Source: JAJXXT01 sp963764465 (GTDB lineage Bacteria > Pseudomonadota > Alphaproteobacteria > Acetobacterales > Acetobacteraceae). Taken from it: a DNA stretch of 64,000 bases. The stretch lies in contig CAVXSO010000007.1 in assembly GCA_963764465.1 (NCBI GenBank), positions 806,001 to 870,000 on the forward strand. The letters are read 5' to 3'. Within the stretch, counting starts at the first letter, position 1; every line of letters begins with the position of its first letter. Under the pieces are notes generated by a model that saw only the letters and a list, made by a program, of their open reading frames with translations, was not told the DNA's origin and ran no database searches. A program made the translations under genes and the position numbers. Below, in pieces: positions 1 through 8,195 of this stretch.

Positions 1-524
1 CCTTCCGTGCCAAGCACGGCGACATCATCGTGAAGCCGCTGTTCGGCAACGGTGGCGCCGGCGTGTTCCGCATCAGGGCGGACGACGAGAATTTCAACTC
101 GCTGCTCGAAATGCACTTCGCCCGCTCGCGCGAGCCGCTGATGCTGCAGCGTTACGAACCTGCGGTGCGGCAGGGTGACAAGCGCATCATCCTGATCGAC
201 GGCGAGCCGGTGGGCGCGCTGAACCGCGTTCCGGCGGCGGGCGAGGCGCGCAGCAACATGCATGTCGGCGGCAGGCCCGAAAAATCCGCACTCACGCCGC
301 GCGAGCGCGAGATCTGCGCGCGGATCGGGCCCACGCTGCGCGAGCAGGGAATGATCTTCGTCGGCATCGACGTGATCGGCGACTGGCTGACGGAGATCAA
401 CGTGACGTCGCCGACCGGGATCCAGGAGATCGGACGGTTCGATGGCTCGGATCTGGCGAGCGACATCATCGTGGCGATCGAGAAGAAGGTTGCGGGCTTT
501 GCCCGCACCCACCAGGGAGCCTAG
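1..524 (+). CDS. gshB: glutathione synthetase, C-terminal part (truncated by window edge)
   Basis: This is the 3' end of an ATP-grasp enzyme that joins glycine to gamma-glutamylcysteine in the cytoplasm. The open frame enters the window from the left (codons begin at base 3), so no start is visible. Family blocks seen are the ATP-grasp lysine and glycine loop IVKPLFGNGGAGVFRI, the loop RIILIDGEPVGALNRVP, the segment ARSNMHVGG, and the metal/substrate region INVTSPTGIQEIGRFDG. These match GshB throughout. The stop overlaps the stop of the convergent downstream gene by 3 bp, leaving no room for a separate terminator. Confidence 0.93.
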   Translation, partial: FRAKHGDIIVKPLFGNGGAGVFRIRADDENFNSLLEMHFARSREPLMLQRYEPAVRQGDKRIILIDGEPVGALNRVPAAGEARSNMHVGGRPEKSALTPREREICARIGPTLREQGMIFVGIDVIGDWLTEINVTSPTGIQEIGRFDGSDLASDIIVAIEKKVAGFARTHQGA

Positions 525-1225
525 CTCCCTGGACCCTGGACGATTCGGGTGCGTACCGAGCCGACGCCTTCGACCACCCCTTCGAGCACGTCGCCGCGGA
601 CGACGGCGGCAACGCCCTCCGGCGTACCGGTGAAGATCAGGTCGCCCGGCTCCAGCCGCACCAGCTTCGAGAGATAGGAGACCGTCTCAGCGACACTCCA
701 GATCAGCTTCGACAGGTCCGAGGCCTGGCGCACCTGCCCGTTCACCTTGAGCTCGATCCTGCCCTTCGTGGGATCGACCTTCGCCGCCGGCACGAGGTCG
801 CCGATCGGCGCGGAATGGTCGAAGCCCTTGCCCATGTCCCAGGGCTTGCCTTCCTTCTTTGCCTGGTTCTGCAGATCGCGCCGCGTCATATCGAGGCCGG
901 CGGCATAGCCCCAGACATGCGCCAGCGCGTCCGATTCCGGAATGTCCGCGCCGCCGCGGCCGATCGCCGCCACCAGTTCCATCTCGTGATGCAGGTTGGA
1001 GGTCATCGTGGGGTACGGCATGTCCGCACCCCCCGTCACCAGCGCATCAGCCGGCTTGCAGAAGAAGAAGGGAAGCTCCCGGTCCGGGTCCGCGCCCATC
1101 TCGCGCGCGTGCTCCGCGTAATTCCGCCCGACACAGAAGATGCGCCGCACCGGAAAACGCCCGCCGCCCGCAACCGGGACCGACACCACCGCCGGCGCCC
1201 TAATGACAAAGGATTCTGCGTCCAT
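521..1225 (-). CDS. fumarylacetoacetate hydrolase family protein
   Basis: A 234-residue FAH-superfamily protein. These enzymes hydrolyse or decarboxylate beta-keto acids using a divalent metal. The core motif IFCVGRNYAEHAREMG lies near residue 30, followed by PFFFCKPADALV, the metal-ligand stretch HHEMELVAAIGRGG, DMTRRDLQ and, near the end, PGDLIFTGTPEGV. The length fits the single-domain bacterial branch (acylpyruvase/oxaloacetate decarboxylase type) rather than true fumarylacetoacetase. An ATG start with an upstream GGAGAG supports 1225. The substrate cannot be read from the sequence. Confidence 0.88.
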   Translation of the reverse strand: MDAESFVIRAPAVVSVPVAGGGRFPVRRIFCVGRNYAEHAREMGADPDRELPFFFCKPADALVTGGADMPYPTMTSNLHHEMELVAAIGRGGADIPESDALAHVWGYAAGLDMTRRDLQNQAKKEGKPWDMGKGFDHSAPIGDLVPAAKVDPTKGRIELKVNGQVRQASDLSKLIWSVAETVSYLSKLVRLEPGDLIFTGTPEGVAAVVRGDVLEGVVEGVGSVRTRIVQGPGS

Positions 1226-1347
1226 CTGCTTCTCTCCCCAACCGCGCCACGGCTACGCTCGCACGCCCGGCGAGGCAAGGGCGCATGTCGCGCAAGAGAC
1301 GCAATGAAAGACTGGCGTGGCCGCGGGCAAGGCCGTATCCTTTCCGC

Positions 1348-3381
1348 ATGGGGGACGCGGGCTTTCCGGCTCGGGCGGTGTTTCGCCTGGCGCTGCTCGG
1401 GGGCAGCGCCCTTGGCGTGTCCATGCCCGCGCTGGCGCAGGGTGTAGCGCCGACGGTGTTGCCGAGCGGCGGGCGGGTGATTGGTGGCGTTGCGTCGATT
1501 GCGCGGGGCGGCAACACGCTGACGATCCAGCAGTCGACGCCGAGTGCGGCGATCAACTGGCAGAGTTTTTCGGTGGGTTCGCAGGCGTCGGTGGCGTTCC
1601 ATGTGCCGACGGCGCAGTCGACGACGATCAACCGGGTGGTGGGTCCGGACCCGTCGGTGATCGCGGGGCGGATCTCGTCGAACGGCAACGTGGTGATCGC
1701 GAACCAGTCCGGGATCGTGTTCACGAACGGCGCGCAGGTGGACGTGAACGCGCTGGTGGCCTCGGCGCCTGGGATCAGTGCGGCGAACGCGGTGGCGGGG
1801 AAGCTGGTGTTCGACCAGCCGGCGCGGCCGGGTGCTGCGGTGGTCAACGAGGGCCACATCACGGTGCGCCAGACCGGGCTGGCTGCCCTCGTTGCACCGG
1901 AGGTTGCCAACAGCGGGGTGATCTCGGCGAAGCTCGGGCATGTGGTGCTGGCCGGTGCCGCGGCAGCGACGGTGGATCTTTATGGCGACGGGCTGATCTC
2001 GCTCGACGTCACGAAGCAGGTGACGCAGGCGCCGGGCGGCGGCATGGCGCTGGTCACCAACACCGGCACCATCGCGGCCCAGGGCGGCACGGTGCGGCTC
2101 ACCGCCGCCGCGGTCGATGGCCTGGTCACCAACCTCGTCGATGCCGGCGGCCAGGTTTCCGCCGGCACAGGCAGCATCGTCATCGCCGGGACCGGCGGCA
2201 ACGTGGAGATCACCGGCCAACTCGCGGCGCGCGGCGCGCAGCCGGGCACCACCGGCGGCACGATCCAGGCGAACGCCACGGGCAACGTCACCGTCGCCCC
2301 TGGCGCCGTGCTCGATGTCTCGGGCCAGGCGGGCGGCGGTGTGATCGCCGTCGGCACCACCATCGCGCGCGCCGTTGGCGGGCCGTCGGTCACGGCTCCG
2401 ATGGCCCAGTCCGTCAATATTGCCCAACGCGCTGCGCTGCGCGCCGACGCGCTGGCCGCGGGCAATGGTGGTCATATCGCCGTGCTGTCATCCGGGATCA
2501 CGAATTTCTCCGGCGTCATCACCGCGCAGGGTGGCCCGCAGGGCGGCAATGGCGGAGGCGTGGAGATTTCAGGACCCGCGCTGGACTTCACGGGGAAGGT
2601 CAACGTCACCGCGCCGCTCGGCACGCTTGGCTCGATCCTGCTCGATCCCGGCAACCTGCTGATCCAGACCGGCGGCAACGGCGCCGTCACCAACGGTCAG
2701 ACCTTCACCGCTGACACCACGCTCGACCCCACCGTCATCGAGGCACTGGCGGGCAACGTCACGCTCAGTGCCGACGGCAGTATCGACGTCACCAGCAGCC
2801 TGAACACGGGAGGCAGCACGGGCACCGGCAATTTCACCCTGCTCGCCGCCGGCAACATCCTCGTCAACAACGCGATCACCGGCTACGGCAACCAAATCGT
2901 GCTGATCGCTGGCGACCCGGTGCTTGGCGGGACCGCTGGGAGCGTCATCATCAACGGGAATGGGTTTATCACCAACGCGACCGACGGCGGCACGGGCTTC
3001 GTGGCGCTTCTCGCAAAAAACAACATAACCGTGAACGGCTTTATCTACACTGGCTCCATCGAACTGCTCAGCGGCGGTGGCGTTGCCGGTGCCGGCATCG
3101 TCGGCGGCAACGGCGTCGTTTACACTGGCCAAGGGACCGTCTCGCTCACCGGCGACGTTCCGGGACCGATCCCGTTCCCGACCCTCACGCCGGTGCCGAC
3201 GATCACCCCGTGTGCGATGAGCGGCATCAGCTGCGTGGTGCCGCTGCCGCAATTCCTGTCGCAGATCGCCGTTCCGATGACGGAACCAAACTACAGCTTC
3301 ATCGTGCCGTTCTCGCTGGCGCCGCCCGAGGAACACGACCTCGACATCACGCTCCCCGGGATCGGGCAGGTCGATTTCTGA
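1348..3381 (+). CDS. filamentous haemagglutinin N-terminal domain protein (short TpsA-like adhesin)
   Basis: A predicted secreted beta-helix protein of 677 residues. The ATG at 1348 is chosen because a signal peptide follows at once (hydrophobic LALLGGSALG, then PALAQ). An earlier in-frame ATG at 1285 would bury it. Residues about 28-160 form the TPS secretion domain, with the typical SGIVFTNGAQVDVNALVAS. The rest is glycine-, threonine- and asparagine-rich repeats (NTGTIAAQGG, LLDPGNLLIQTGG), then a proline-rich stretch and a C-terminal pair of cysteines. The family is exported by a TpsB Omp85-type partner, and none is in the window. Codon choice changes from G-ending to C-ending near 2000, which is unusual within one gene. 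Confidence 0.82.
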   Translation: MGDAGFPARAVFRLALLGGSALGVSMPALAQGVAPTVLPSGGRVIGGVASIARGGNTLTIQQSTPSAAINWQSFSVGSQASVAFHVPTAQSTTINRVVGPDPSVIAGRISSNGNVVIANQSGIVFTNGAQVDVNALVASAPGISAANAVAGKLVFDQPARPGAAVVNEGHITVRQTGLAALVAPEVANSGVISAKLGHVVLAGAAAATVDLYGDGLISLDVTKQVTQAPGGGMALVTNTGTIAAQGGTVRLTAAAVDGLVTNLVDAGGQVSAGTGSIVIAGTGGNVEITGQLAARGAQPGTTGGTIQANATGNVTVAPGAVLDVSGQAGGGVIAVGTTIARAVGGPSVTAPMAQSVNIAQRAALRADALAAGNGGHIAVLSSGITNFSGVITAQGGPQGGNGGGVEISGPALDFTGKVNVTAPLGTLGSILLDPGNLLIQTGGNGAVTNGQTFTADTTLDPTVIEALAGNVTLSADGSIDVTSSLNTGGSTGTGNFTLLAAGNILVNNAITGYGNQIVLIAGDPVLGGTAGSVIINGNGFITNATDGGTGFVALLAKNNITVNGFIYTGSIELLSGGGVAGAGIVGGNGVVYTGQGTVSLTGDVPGPIPFPTLTPVPTITPCAMSGISCVVPLPQFLSQIAVPMTEPNYSFIVPFSLAPPEEHDLDITLPGIGQVDF

Positions 3382-3420
3382 CCAGTCGACTTCCGGCCAC
3401 CGATCGTTTTGCCTTCGTTT

Positions 3421-3819
3421 CTAGCCGCGCCTTGCCGCGCGCCGCAGTCGCGCCTTGGGGGCCGGCGTCGTCGCGTCCAGCACCGCATGCAGGCGCGCGA
3501 CCGTCTCGGGCGACAGGCGGCGGATTTCCTGCGCGAGACGGTTGGCGAGCGCTGTCTGCTCCGGCGTCAACCCCGCGGTGTCCACGGTGATGCGCGGGTC
3601 CGAGAGCCTGGCCAGCGCCGCGAGTTCCTCGGCCTCCCCCCAGATCAGCCCCAGTACCTCGCAAACCTGATGGACGAGGCCGGTGCGCGGTACGCCGCGG
3701 CGCCCGTGCTCGAGCGCGGAGAGATAGGCGGGCGTGACCTGCAGCGCCGCCGCCATCGCCCGCTGCGTCATGCCGCGCTCGGCGCGCAGCGCCCGCAGCC
3801 GCGCGCCGAACGGTGTCAT
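3421..3819 (-). CDS. XRE-family helix-turn-helix transcriptional regulator
   Basis: A 132-residue DNA-binding protein with a lambda-repressor-like HTH at about residues 5-60: RLRALRAERGMTQRAMAAAL followed by the recognition segment VTPAYLSALEHGRRG. The C-terminal half is charged and alpha-helical and has no recognised domain. Its start overlaps the stop of the smr gene by 4 bp (ATGA), which makes it the last gene of the lutABC-smr-xre chain. It could therefore regulate that operon, but nothing in the sequence proves this. Its 3' end faces the TpsA-like gene. Confidence 0.85.
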   Translation of the reverse strand: MTPFGARLRALRAERGMTQRAMAAALQVTPAYLSALEHGRRGVPRTGLVHQVCEVLGLIWGEAEELAALARLSDPRITVDTAGLTPEQTALANRLAQEIRRLSPETVARLHAVLDATTPAPKARLRRAARRG

Positions 3820-4535
3820 CGGGTGCGGTCGAGCCGGGCTTCGCGCGGCTTCACGTCTTGTCCATCGCGCGCCCTTGCGCCCTCTCCATCGCGCGCCCTT
3901 GCGCCCTCTCCATCGCGCGCCCTTGCGCCCTCTCCATCGCGCGCCCTTGCGCCCTCTCCATCGCGCGCCCTTGCGCGACGCAGCAGCACGCGCACGGAGC
4001 CGGGATTGGCGGGATGTGTGTGCGCCGCCCCCAGGATCAGCGGGCGCAGCGACGGCGCGTTCAGCCAGTGCGGCAATTCCCGCCGCAGCACGCCGCCTTC
4101 CGGTCCGACGCCGCGCCCGGTCACGATCTCGACGCAGCGCACGCCGTCCGCCGCCGCCTGTTCCAGGAACCCCGCGAGCGCCCGATGCGCCGCCGCGGCG
4201 GTGTGGCCGTGCAGGTCAAGCTTCCGGGTGGCGGCCATCCGCCCGCTGCGCAACCGTTCCCAATTGGCGCGGTCCAGCCCGCCAGGCGCGGTGCCGATGG
4301 CCAGTGCCTCGGCGGGCGGGCGCCTCACCGGCGTGGCGGGTGCGTCCTGCCTTGCCGCGGGCGCCGGCGCCGGCGGGGTTGGCGCGGGTTCCGGCGCCAT
4401 CGCCGGCGCGGCCGCGCCTTCCCGCGCCACCGCTTTGCGCGCCTTCAGCGGTCGCACCGAACCCCTGTAGCGCGACCAGGCGTCGTCGTCGGCCGCTCCG
4501 GCGCGCGACGCCTTGCCGTCGCGCGCGGGGCTCAT
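3816..4535 (-). CDS. Smr/MutS2-domain protein with C-terminal octapeptide repeat tail
   Basis: A 239-residue protein. Residues 1-85 are a low-complexity Pro/Ala linker. About 95-190 form the Smr domain, with LDLHGHT and VTGRGVGPEGGVLRRELPHWL, ending at VRVLLRR. Smr domains nick or bind branched DNA or RNA. After the domain come tandem copies of the octapeptide ARARDGEG, encoded by the 24-bp repeat at 3862-3975. The start at 4535 overlaps the lutC stop by 4 bp, and the stop overlaps the start of the XRE gene. A longer upstream in-frame reading exists but lies inside lutC and is rejected. The repeat tail is probably a species-specific expansion. Confidence 0.85.
   Translation of the reverse strand: MSPARDGKASRAGAADDDAWSRYRGSVRPLKARKAVAREGAAAPAMAPEPAPTPPAPAPAARQDAPATPVRRPPAEALAIGTAPGGLDRANWERLRSGRMAATRKLDLHGHTAAAAHRALAGFLEQAAADGVRCVEIVTGRGVGPEGGVLRRELPHWLNAPSLRPLILGAAHTHPANPGSVRVLLRRARARDGEGARARDGEGARARDGEGARARDGEGARARDGQDVKPREARLDRTR
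3862..3975. repeat. 24-bp tandem repeat, 4.75 copies
   Basis: Exact direct repeats of a 24-mer beginning CCATCGCGCGCCCTTGCG and completed by CCCTCT start at 3862, 3886, 3910 and 3934. A final 18-base partial copy starts at 3958. The unit length is a multiple of three, so each copy adds eight residues to the Smr protein without changing the frame. The copies are identical, which points to recent expansion or active slippage. It is likely to vary in copy number between strains. Confidence 0.95.
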
Positions 4536-5242
4536 GTCCCCTCGGGGGCGAGCTCGATGGCCCCGGGATCGTCGTCGATCAGCACCACGTGCAGCCGCCG
4601 TGGGCCGTGCGCGCCCAGTTCCAGCGTGCTCTCGATATCCGCCGAGCGCGAGGGACCGGTCACCATCATGATGTTGCGCGGCATCGGCAGCCGGCCCACG
4701 CGCTCCGCCCGCAACGCATCCCACGCTTCCTCGTACGCGCCGAACACGCGGCTCGCGCGCAGCACCACGATCGCGGTGTCGGCGAGCAGGTTCAGCGTCG
4801 TCGGCCGTTCGGGGCCAGCGGGCAGCATCAGCGTACCGGTCTCCGCGATGCCGCCCCAGCCGTGCTGGATCGCGACCAGGTCCGCCGCCTCGCCCTTGCC
4901 CTCGCGCAGCGCCAGCAGAGGACGTTCCGACCATGGAATGTCTCGCAGTTCCGGGTGCGGCGCGATCGCGACCGCGAAGGGCAGGTTGTGCCCGGCGAGG
5001 AAATCCGAGACCGCCTGCGGCACTGAGGCCGCATCGGCGACGCGCGTGTAGGACCCGAACACGGCCTCCAGGTTCTTGAGGAACAGGCTGACCTGCGCGG
5101 GCCGGGCCACCTGGCTGCGCGCCGGAATGAGTTGGCGCCGATGCAGTGCGAGGCGCGCACGTAACAGCAGCGCCGTGTCTTCCGTGACCGGGCCGCGCCG
5201 CAGCCCGCGCCGGATGCCCCCGAGGATCGCTTCCCTGCTCAT
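4532..5242 (-). CDS. lutC: LUD-domain lactate utilisation protein LutC
   Basis: A 236-residue LUD-domain protein, the third subunit of the LutABC L-lactate oxidising complex, which converts L-lactate to pyruvate in the cytoplasm. The signature region reads LVAIQHGWGGIAETGTLMLP, followed by NIMMVTGPSRSADIESTLELGAHGPRRLHVVLID, which is typical of LutC/YkgG. It overlaps lutB upstream and smr downstream by 4 bp each, so it is translationally coupled within the operon. Confidence 0.9.
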   Translation of the reverse strand: MSREAILGGIRRGLRRGPVTEDTALLLRARLALHRRQLIPARSQVARPAQVSLFLKNLEAVFGSYTRVADAASVPQAVSDFLAGHNLPFAVAIAPHPELRDIPWSERPLLALREGKGEAADLVAIQHGWGGIAETGTLMLPAGPERPTTLNLLADTAIVVLRASRVFGAYEEAWDALRAERVGRLPMPRNIMMVTGPSRSADIESTLELGAHGPRRLHVVLIDDDPGAIELAPEGT

Positions 5243-6663
5243 CGCTGCTTCCGTTGCTCGCGGGCGTAGCGGGCGAAGAAGGTATCGCCCTCCGGCGCCG
5301 GGAAATCCCGCCCGCCGGTCCAGCCGCCGGCCAGCGGCAGCTTGCGGAATCCGCCGCGCCCGCGCGCGACCAGCGCCATCGCGCGGGAAGCCGCGCGCGT
5401 CGCGAGGCGGTAGACCGAAGGATGCCGCGCGAACCAGGCCCAGATGGCGAGGTTGGCGCGCACCACCGGGGGCGTCAGGTGCCGCTCGAACTCCCGTTCG
5501 CGCCAGTGGCGCATCAGGTTCGGCAGCGGGATCTTCACCGGGCATACGCTTTCGCACTTGCCGCAAAAGGTGCTGGCGTTCGGCAGGTCGCCGGCGCGAT
5601 CCACGCCGACGAGCGCGGGTGTCAGCACAGAGCCCATCGGGCCGGGATAGACCCAGCCATAGGAGTGCCCGCCGACCGCGAAGAACACCGGGCAGTGGTT
5701 CATGCAGGCGGAGCAGCGGATGCAGCGCAGCATGTCCTGGAACTCGGAGCCGACCATCGCGGAGCGGCCGTTGTCGAGCAGGATCACGTGGTATTCGCCC
5801 GGCCCGTCGAGGTCGCCCTCCTGCCGCGGACCGGTGGAGAAGGTGGTGTAGACGCTGAAATCCTGCCCGGTGGCGGAACGCGCCAGCACACGCAGCAGGC
5901 TCGTCGTGTCCTCGAGCGTCGGCACCACCTTCTCGATGCTGGCGAGCACGATGTGCACCTTGGGCAGCGTCTGCGTGAGGTCGCCGTTGCCCTCGTTCGT
6001 GACGATGACGGAACTTCCGGTCTCGGCGATGAGGAAATTGGCGCCGGTGAGGCCGACATCGGCCGCGAGGAATTTCTCCCGCAATTCCTCGCGCGCCTCG
6101 ACCATGATGTCGCGCCGCTCGGCGAAGCGCCGGTCCGCCGGGCGGTCGGTATGCGCGCGGCGAAACGCCGTCTCCCAGTCCTCGCGGTTGAGATGGATCG
6201 CGGGGGCGATGATGTGGCTCGGCGCCTCGTGGCGGAGCTGGAGGATGTATTCGCCGAGGTCCGTCTCCACCGGCTGCACGCCGCGGGCCTCGAGATAGTC
6301 GTTGAGCGCGATCTCCTCGGAGATCATGCTTTTGCCCTTGGTCACGGTGCGGGCATCGACGCCGCGGCAGATGGCGAGGATGGCCTCGCGCGCCTCGTCG
6401 GCGGTGGAACACCAATGCACGTGGCCGCCGGCACGCTCGACGTTGGCCGCGTATGTTTCGAGATAGAAATCGAGATGCGCGAGCGTGTGATCCTTGATCG
6501 CCTTCGCGGTGTCGCGCAGCGCCTCGAACTCCGGCAGCCCCGCCACGGCGGCCGAGCGCCGCGCGGCAAAGGCGCCACGCGTGGCCGTCAGCGCCGATTG
6601 CAGCGAGGCGTCGTCGAGCGCGCGCTTCGCGCGGCGCTTGAAATCCGGCGAGTCGACGTTCAT
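5239..6663 (-). CDS. lutB: iron-sulfur lactate utilisation protein LutB
   Basis: A 474-residue subunit of LutABC. The N-terminal two thirds is a LUD domain containing VTKGKSMISEE and GANFLIAETGSSVIVTNEGN. Two 4Fe-4S cluster motifs follow: CIRCSACMNHCP (Cys314-Cys324) and CGKCESVCPVKIP (Cys367-Cys374). The C-terminal tail holds the family feature LPLAGGWTGGRDFP. It overlaps lutA and lutC by 4 bp. The length and cysteine spacing are those of the intact family. Confidence 0.94.
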   Translation of the reverse strand: MNVDSPDFKRRAKRALDDASLQSALTATRGAFAARRSAAVAGLPEFEALRDTAKAIKDHTLAHLDFYLETYAANVERAGGHVHWCSTADEAREAILAICRGVDARTVTKGKSMISEEIALNDYLEARGVQPVETDLGEYILQLRHEAPSHIIAPAIHLNREDWETAFRRAHTDRPADRRFAERRDIMVEAREELREKFLAADVGLTGANFLIAETGSSVIVTNEGNGDLTQTLPKVHIVLASIEKVVPTLEDTTSLLRVLARSATGQDFSVYTTFSTGPRQEGDLDGPGEYHVILLDNGRSAMVGSEFQDMLRCIRCSACMNHCPVFFAVGGHSYGWVYPGPMGSVLTPALVGVDRAGDLPNASTFCGKCESVCPVKIPLPNLMRHWREREFERHLTPPVVRANLAIWAWFARHPSVYRLATRAASRAMALVARGRGGFRKLPLAGGWTGGRDFPAPEGDTFFARYAREQRKQR

Positions 6664-7514
6664 GGCTTCGCCTCCCCGGGGTTCGATTGGTCCGGTTTCG
6701 TCGCGGCCGGTTTCGCCGCGCCGGTGGCCGCGCCGATGGGCGGCAGGCTCTCCGTGATTCCCGCCAGCACCTCCGCCACATGGCGCACCTTGAGCTGCCG
6801 TCCCTCGCGCGCGGCGCGGCCGGCGATGTTGAGCAGGCAGCCGAGATCACCCGCGAGCAGCGTGTCCGCCCCGCTCGCGCTCGCGTCGCGCGTCTTGTCG
6901 CTCGCCATGCGCACCGAGATCTCGGGGTATTTCACGCAGAACGTGCCGCCGAAGCCGCAGCAGGTCTCGGGCTCGCTCATCTCCGCGAGCGTGAGCCCGC
7001 CGACCGTCGAGAGCAGCGCGCGGGGCTGCGCCTTCACGCCCATCTCGCGCAGGCCCGAGCATGAGTCGTGGTAGGTCACGCGGCCCTCGTAATGCGCCTC
7101 GACGCTGGTCATGCCGCGGACATCGACGAGGAAGGAGACGAGTTCATGGACGCGCGCCGCGAACGCGTCAGCCCTCGCGCGCGTGTTGGGATCGTCGTCG
7201 AACAGGTGCGGCAGGTGGTGGCGCAGCATGCCGGCGCAGGAACCGGAGGGGGCCACCACGTAGTCGTAGCCCGCGAAGGCATCGAGGATGCGCCGCGCGA
7301 GCTCCCGCGCCGTCGCCCGGTCGCCGCTGTTGTAGGCCGGCTGGCCGCAGCAGGTCTGCGCCCGCGGCACTTCCACGCGGCAGCCCGACGCCTCGAGCAG
7401 GCGAATCGCGGCGAAGCCGACGCTGGGCCGATGCAGGTCCACGAGGCAGGTGACGAACAACGCCACGCGGGGCGATTTCACGGGGGGTGCGCTGGCTGCG
7501 ATCGATTCCGGCAT
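6660..7514 (-). CDS. lutA: (Fe-S)-binding lactate utilisation protein LutA
   Basis: A 284-residue protein with two CCG domains, the electron-transfer subunit of LutABC (GlcF/HdrB-like). The first motif, AQTCCGQPAYNSG, is at about residues 53-65 and the second, ETCCGFGGTFCVKYPEIS, is in the C-terminal half. HDSCSGLREMGV, a further conserved block, lies between them. The frame can extend to a TTG at 7559, but the ATG at 7514 better fits the family N-terminus (PRVALFVTCLVD soon after it). It is the first gene of the operon. No lldR/fadR-type regulator adjoins it. Confidence 0.9.
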   Translation of the reverse strand: MPESIAASAPPVKSPRVALFVTCLVDLHRPSVGFAAIRLLEASGCRVEVPRAQTCCGQPAYNSGDRATARELARRILDAFAGYDYVVAPSGSCAGMLRHHLPHLFDDDPNTRARADAFAARVHELVSFLVDVRGMTSVEAHYEGRVTYHDSCSGLREMGVKAQPRALLSTVGGLTLAEMSEPETCCGFGGTFCVKYPEISVRMASDKTRDASASGADTLLAGDLGCLLNIAGRAAREGRQLKVRHVAEVLAGITESLPPIGAATGAAKPAATKPDQSNPGEAKP

Positions 7515-7610
7515 GGACGGAGGATAGACGCTGTGCCGTCGCCGGGGAAACACCCGCAAAACCGCAGGAGCCGGCCCGGAACCGCGGCCACGGCGGCGGC
7601 GACGGGGCGC

Positions 7611-8195
7611 CTACGCCGCCGCCTCGATTGCCGCGAACACCTGGGCGAGGGCCGCGTTCATCGCCGCGACCTGTGCCGCCGGCCCCTGGCCCACGACCGG
7701 CGCGCTGGCGGCGATGCTGCGTTGGAGGCGGATGCGCGGCGGACCGCCATGAAGGTCGAGAAGCCGCATGCCGAGCACCGCGCGCGCCGTCGTGCCCTCG
7801 ACATAGAGGGACTGGACCTCGCCCTCGAGTACCAGGTCCGGGTTCGCCAGGCTCGCGGGGCCGATGACGGCGGCGAATTTCCCGCTCGCCAACAGCCACG
7901 CGCGCAGCGCGTCGCTCACGCCTTCCGCTGGCGGCACTGCCCAGCGATCGTAGAACGCCACCTGCACCTGCCCGTCCGGCAGCCGCGCCTGCAGTCCGCG
8001 CGCCTCCATGCCGGGCCCCGCCGCGAGGTCACGGACCAGCAGCACGGGGCCGCGCGCCAAGTGGGTTTGGGGTGGGGGCAGGGTGGCGGGGCGCCTGATG
8101 TCGAACGCCCAGTCGCGCCGCGCGACATAGGGGCGCTCTGCGAGGCCGCAGCCGGCAAGCAGCAGCGGCACGGCGAGGGCGGTTCGGCGTCTCAC
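7611..8195 (-). CDS. ABC-type transport auxiliary lipoprotein (PqiC/YmbA-like)
   Basis: A 194-residue lipoprotein of the ABC_trans_aux family, which supports MCE/Mla-type lipid transport at the outer membrane. It has a lipoprotein signal (RTALAVPLLLAGCG, lipobox LAGC at about residues 13-16), then the family pattern of an early strand GPVLLVRDLAAGPGMEARG and YDRWAVPPAEGVSDALRAWL. Its start overlaps the mlaD stop by 4 bp, so it is the last gene of the mlaE-mlaF-mlaD-lipoprotein operon. Confidence 0.82.
   Translation of the reverse strand: MRRRTALAVPLLLAGCGLAERPYVARRDWAFDIRRPATLPPPQTHLARGPVLLVRDLAAGPGMEARGLQARLPDGQVQVAFYDRWAVPPAEGVSDALRAWLLASGKFAAVIGPASLANPDLVLEGEVQSLYVEGTTARAVLGMRLLDLHGGPPRIRLQRSIAASAPVVGQGPAAQVAAMNAALAQVFAAIEAAA

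Noticed and set aside
3862..3975. Repeat array as a CRISPR
   Set aside because: The copies are directly abutting with no spacers and lie in a coding frame, so it is a coding minisatellite.
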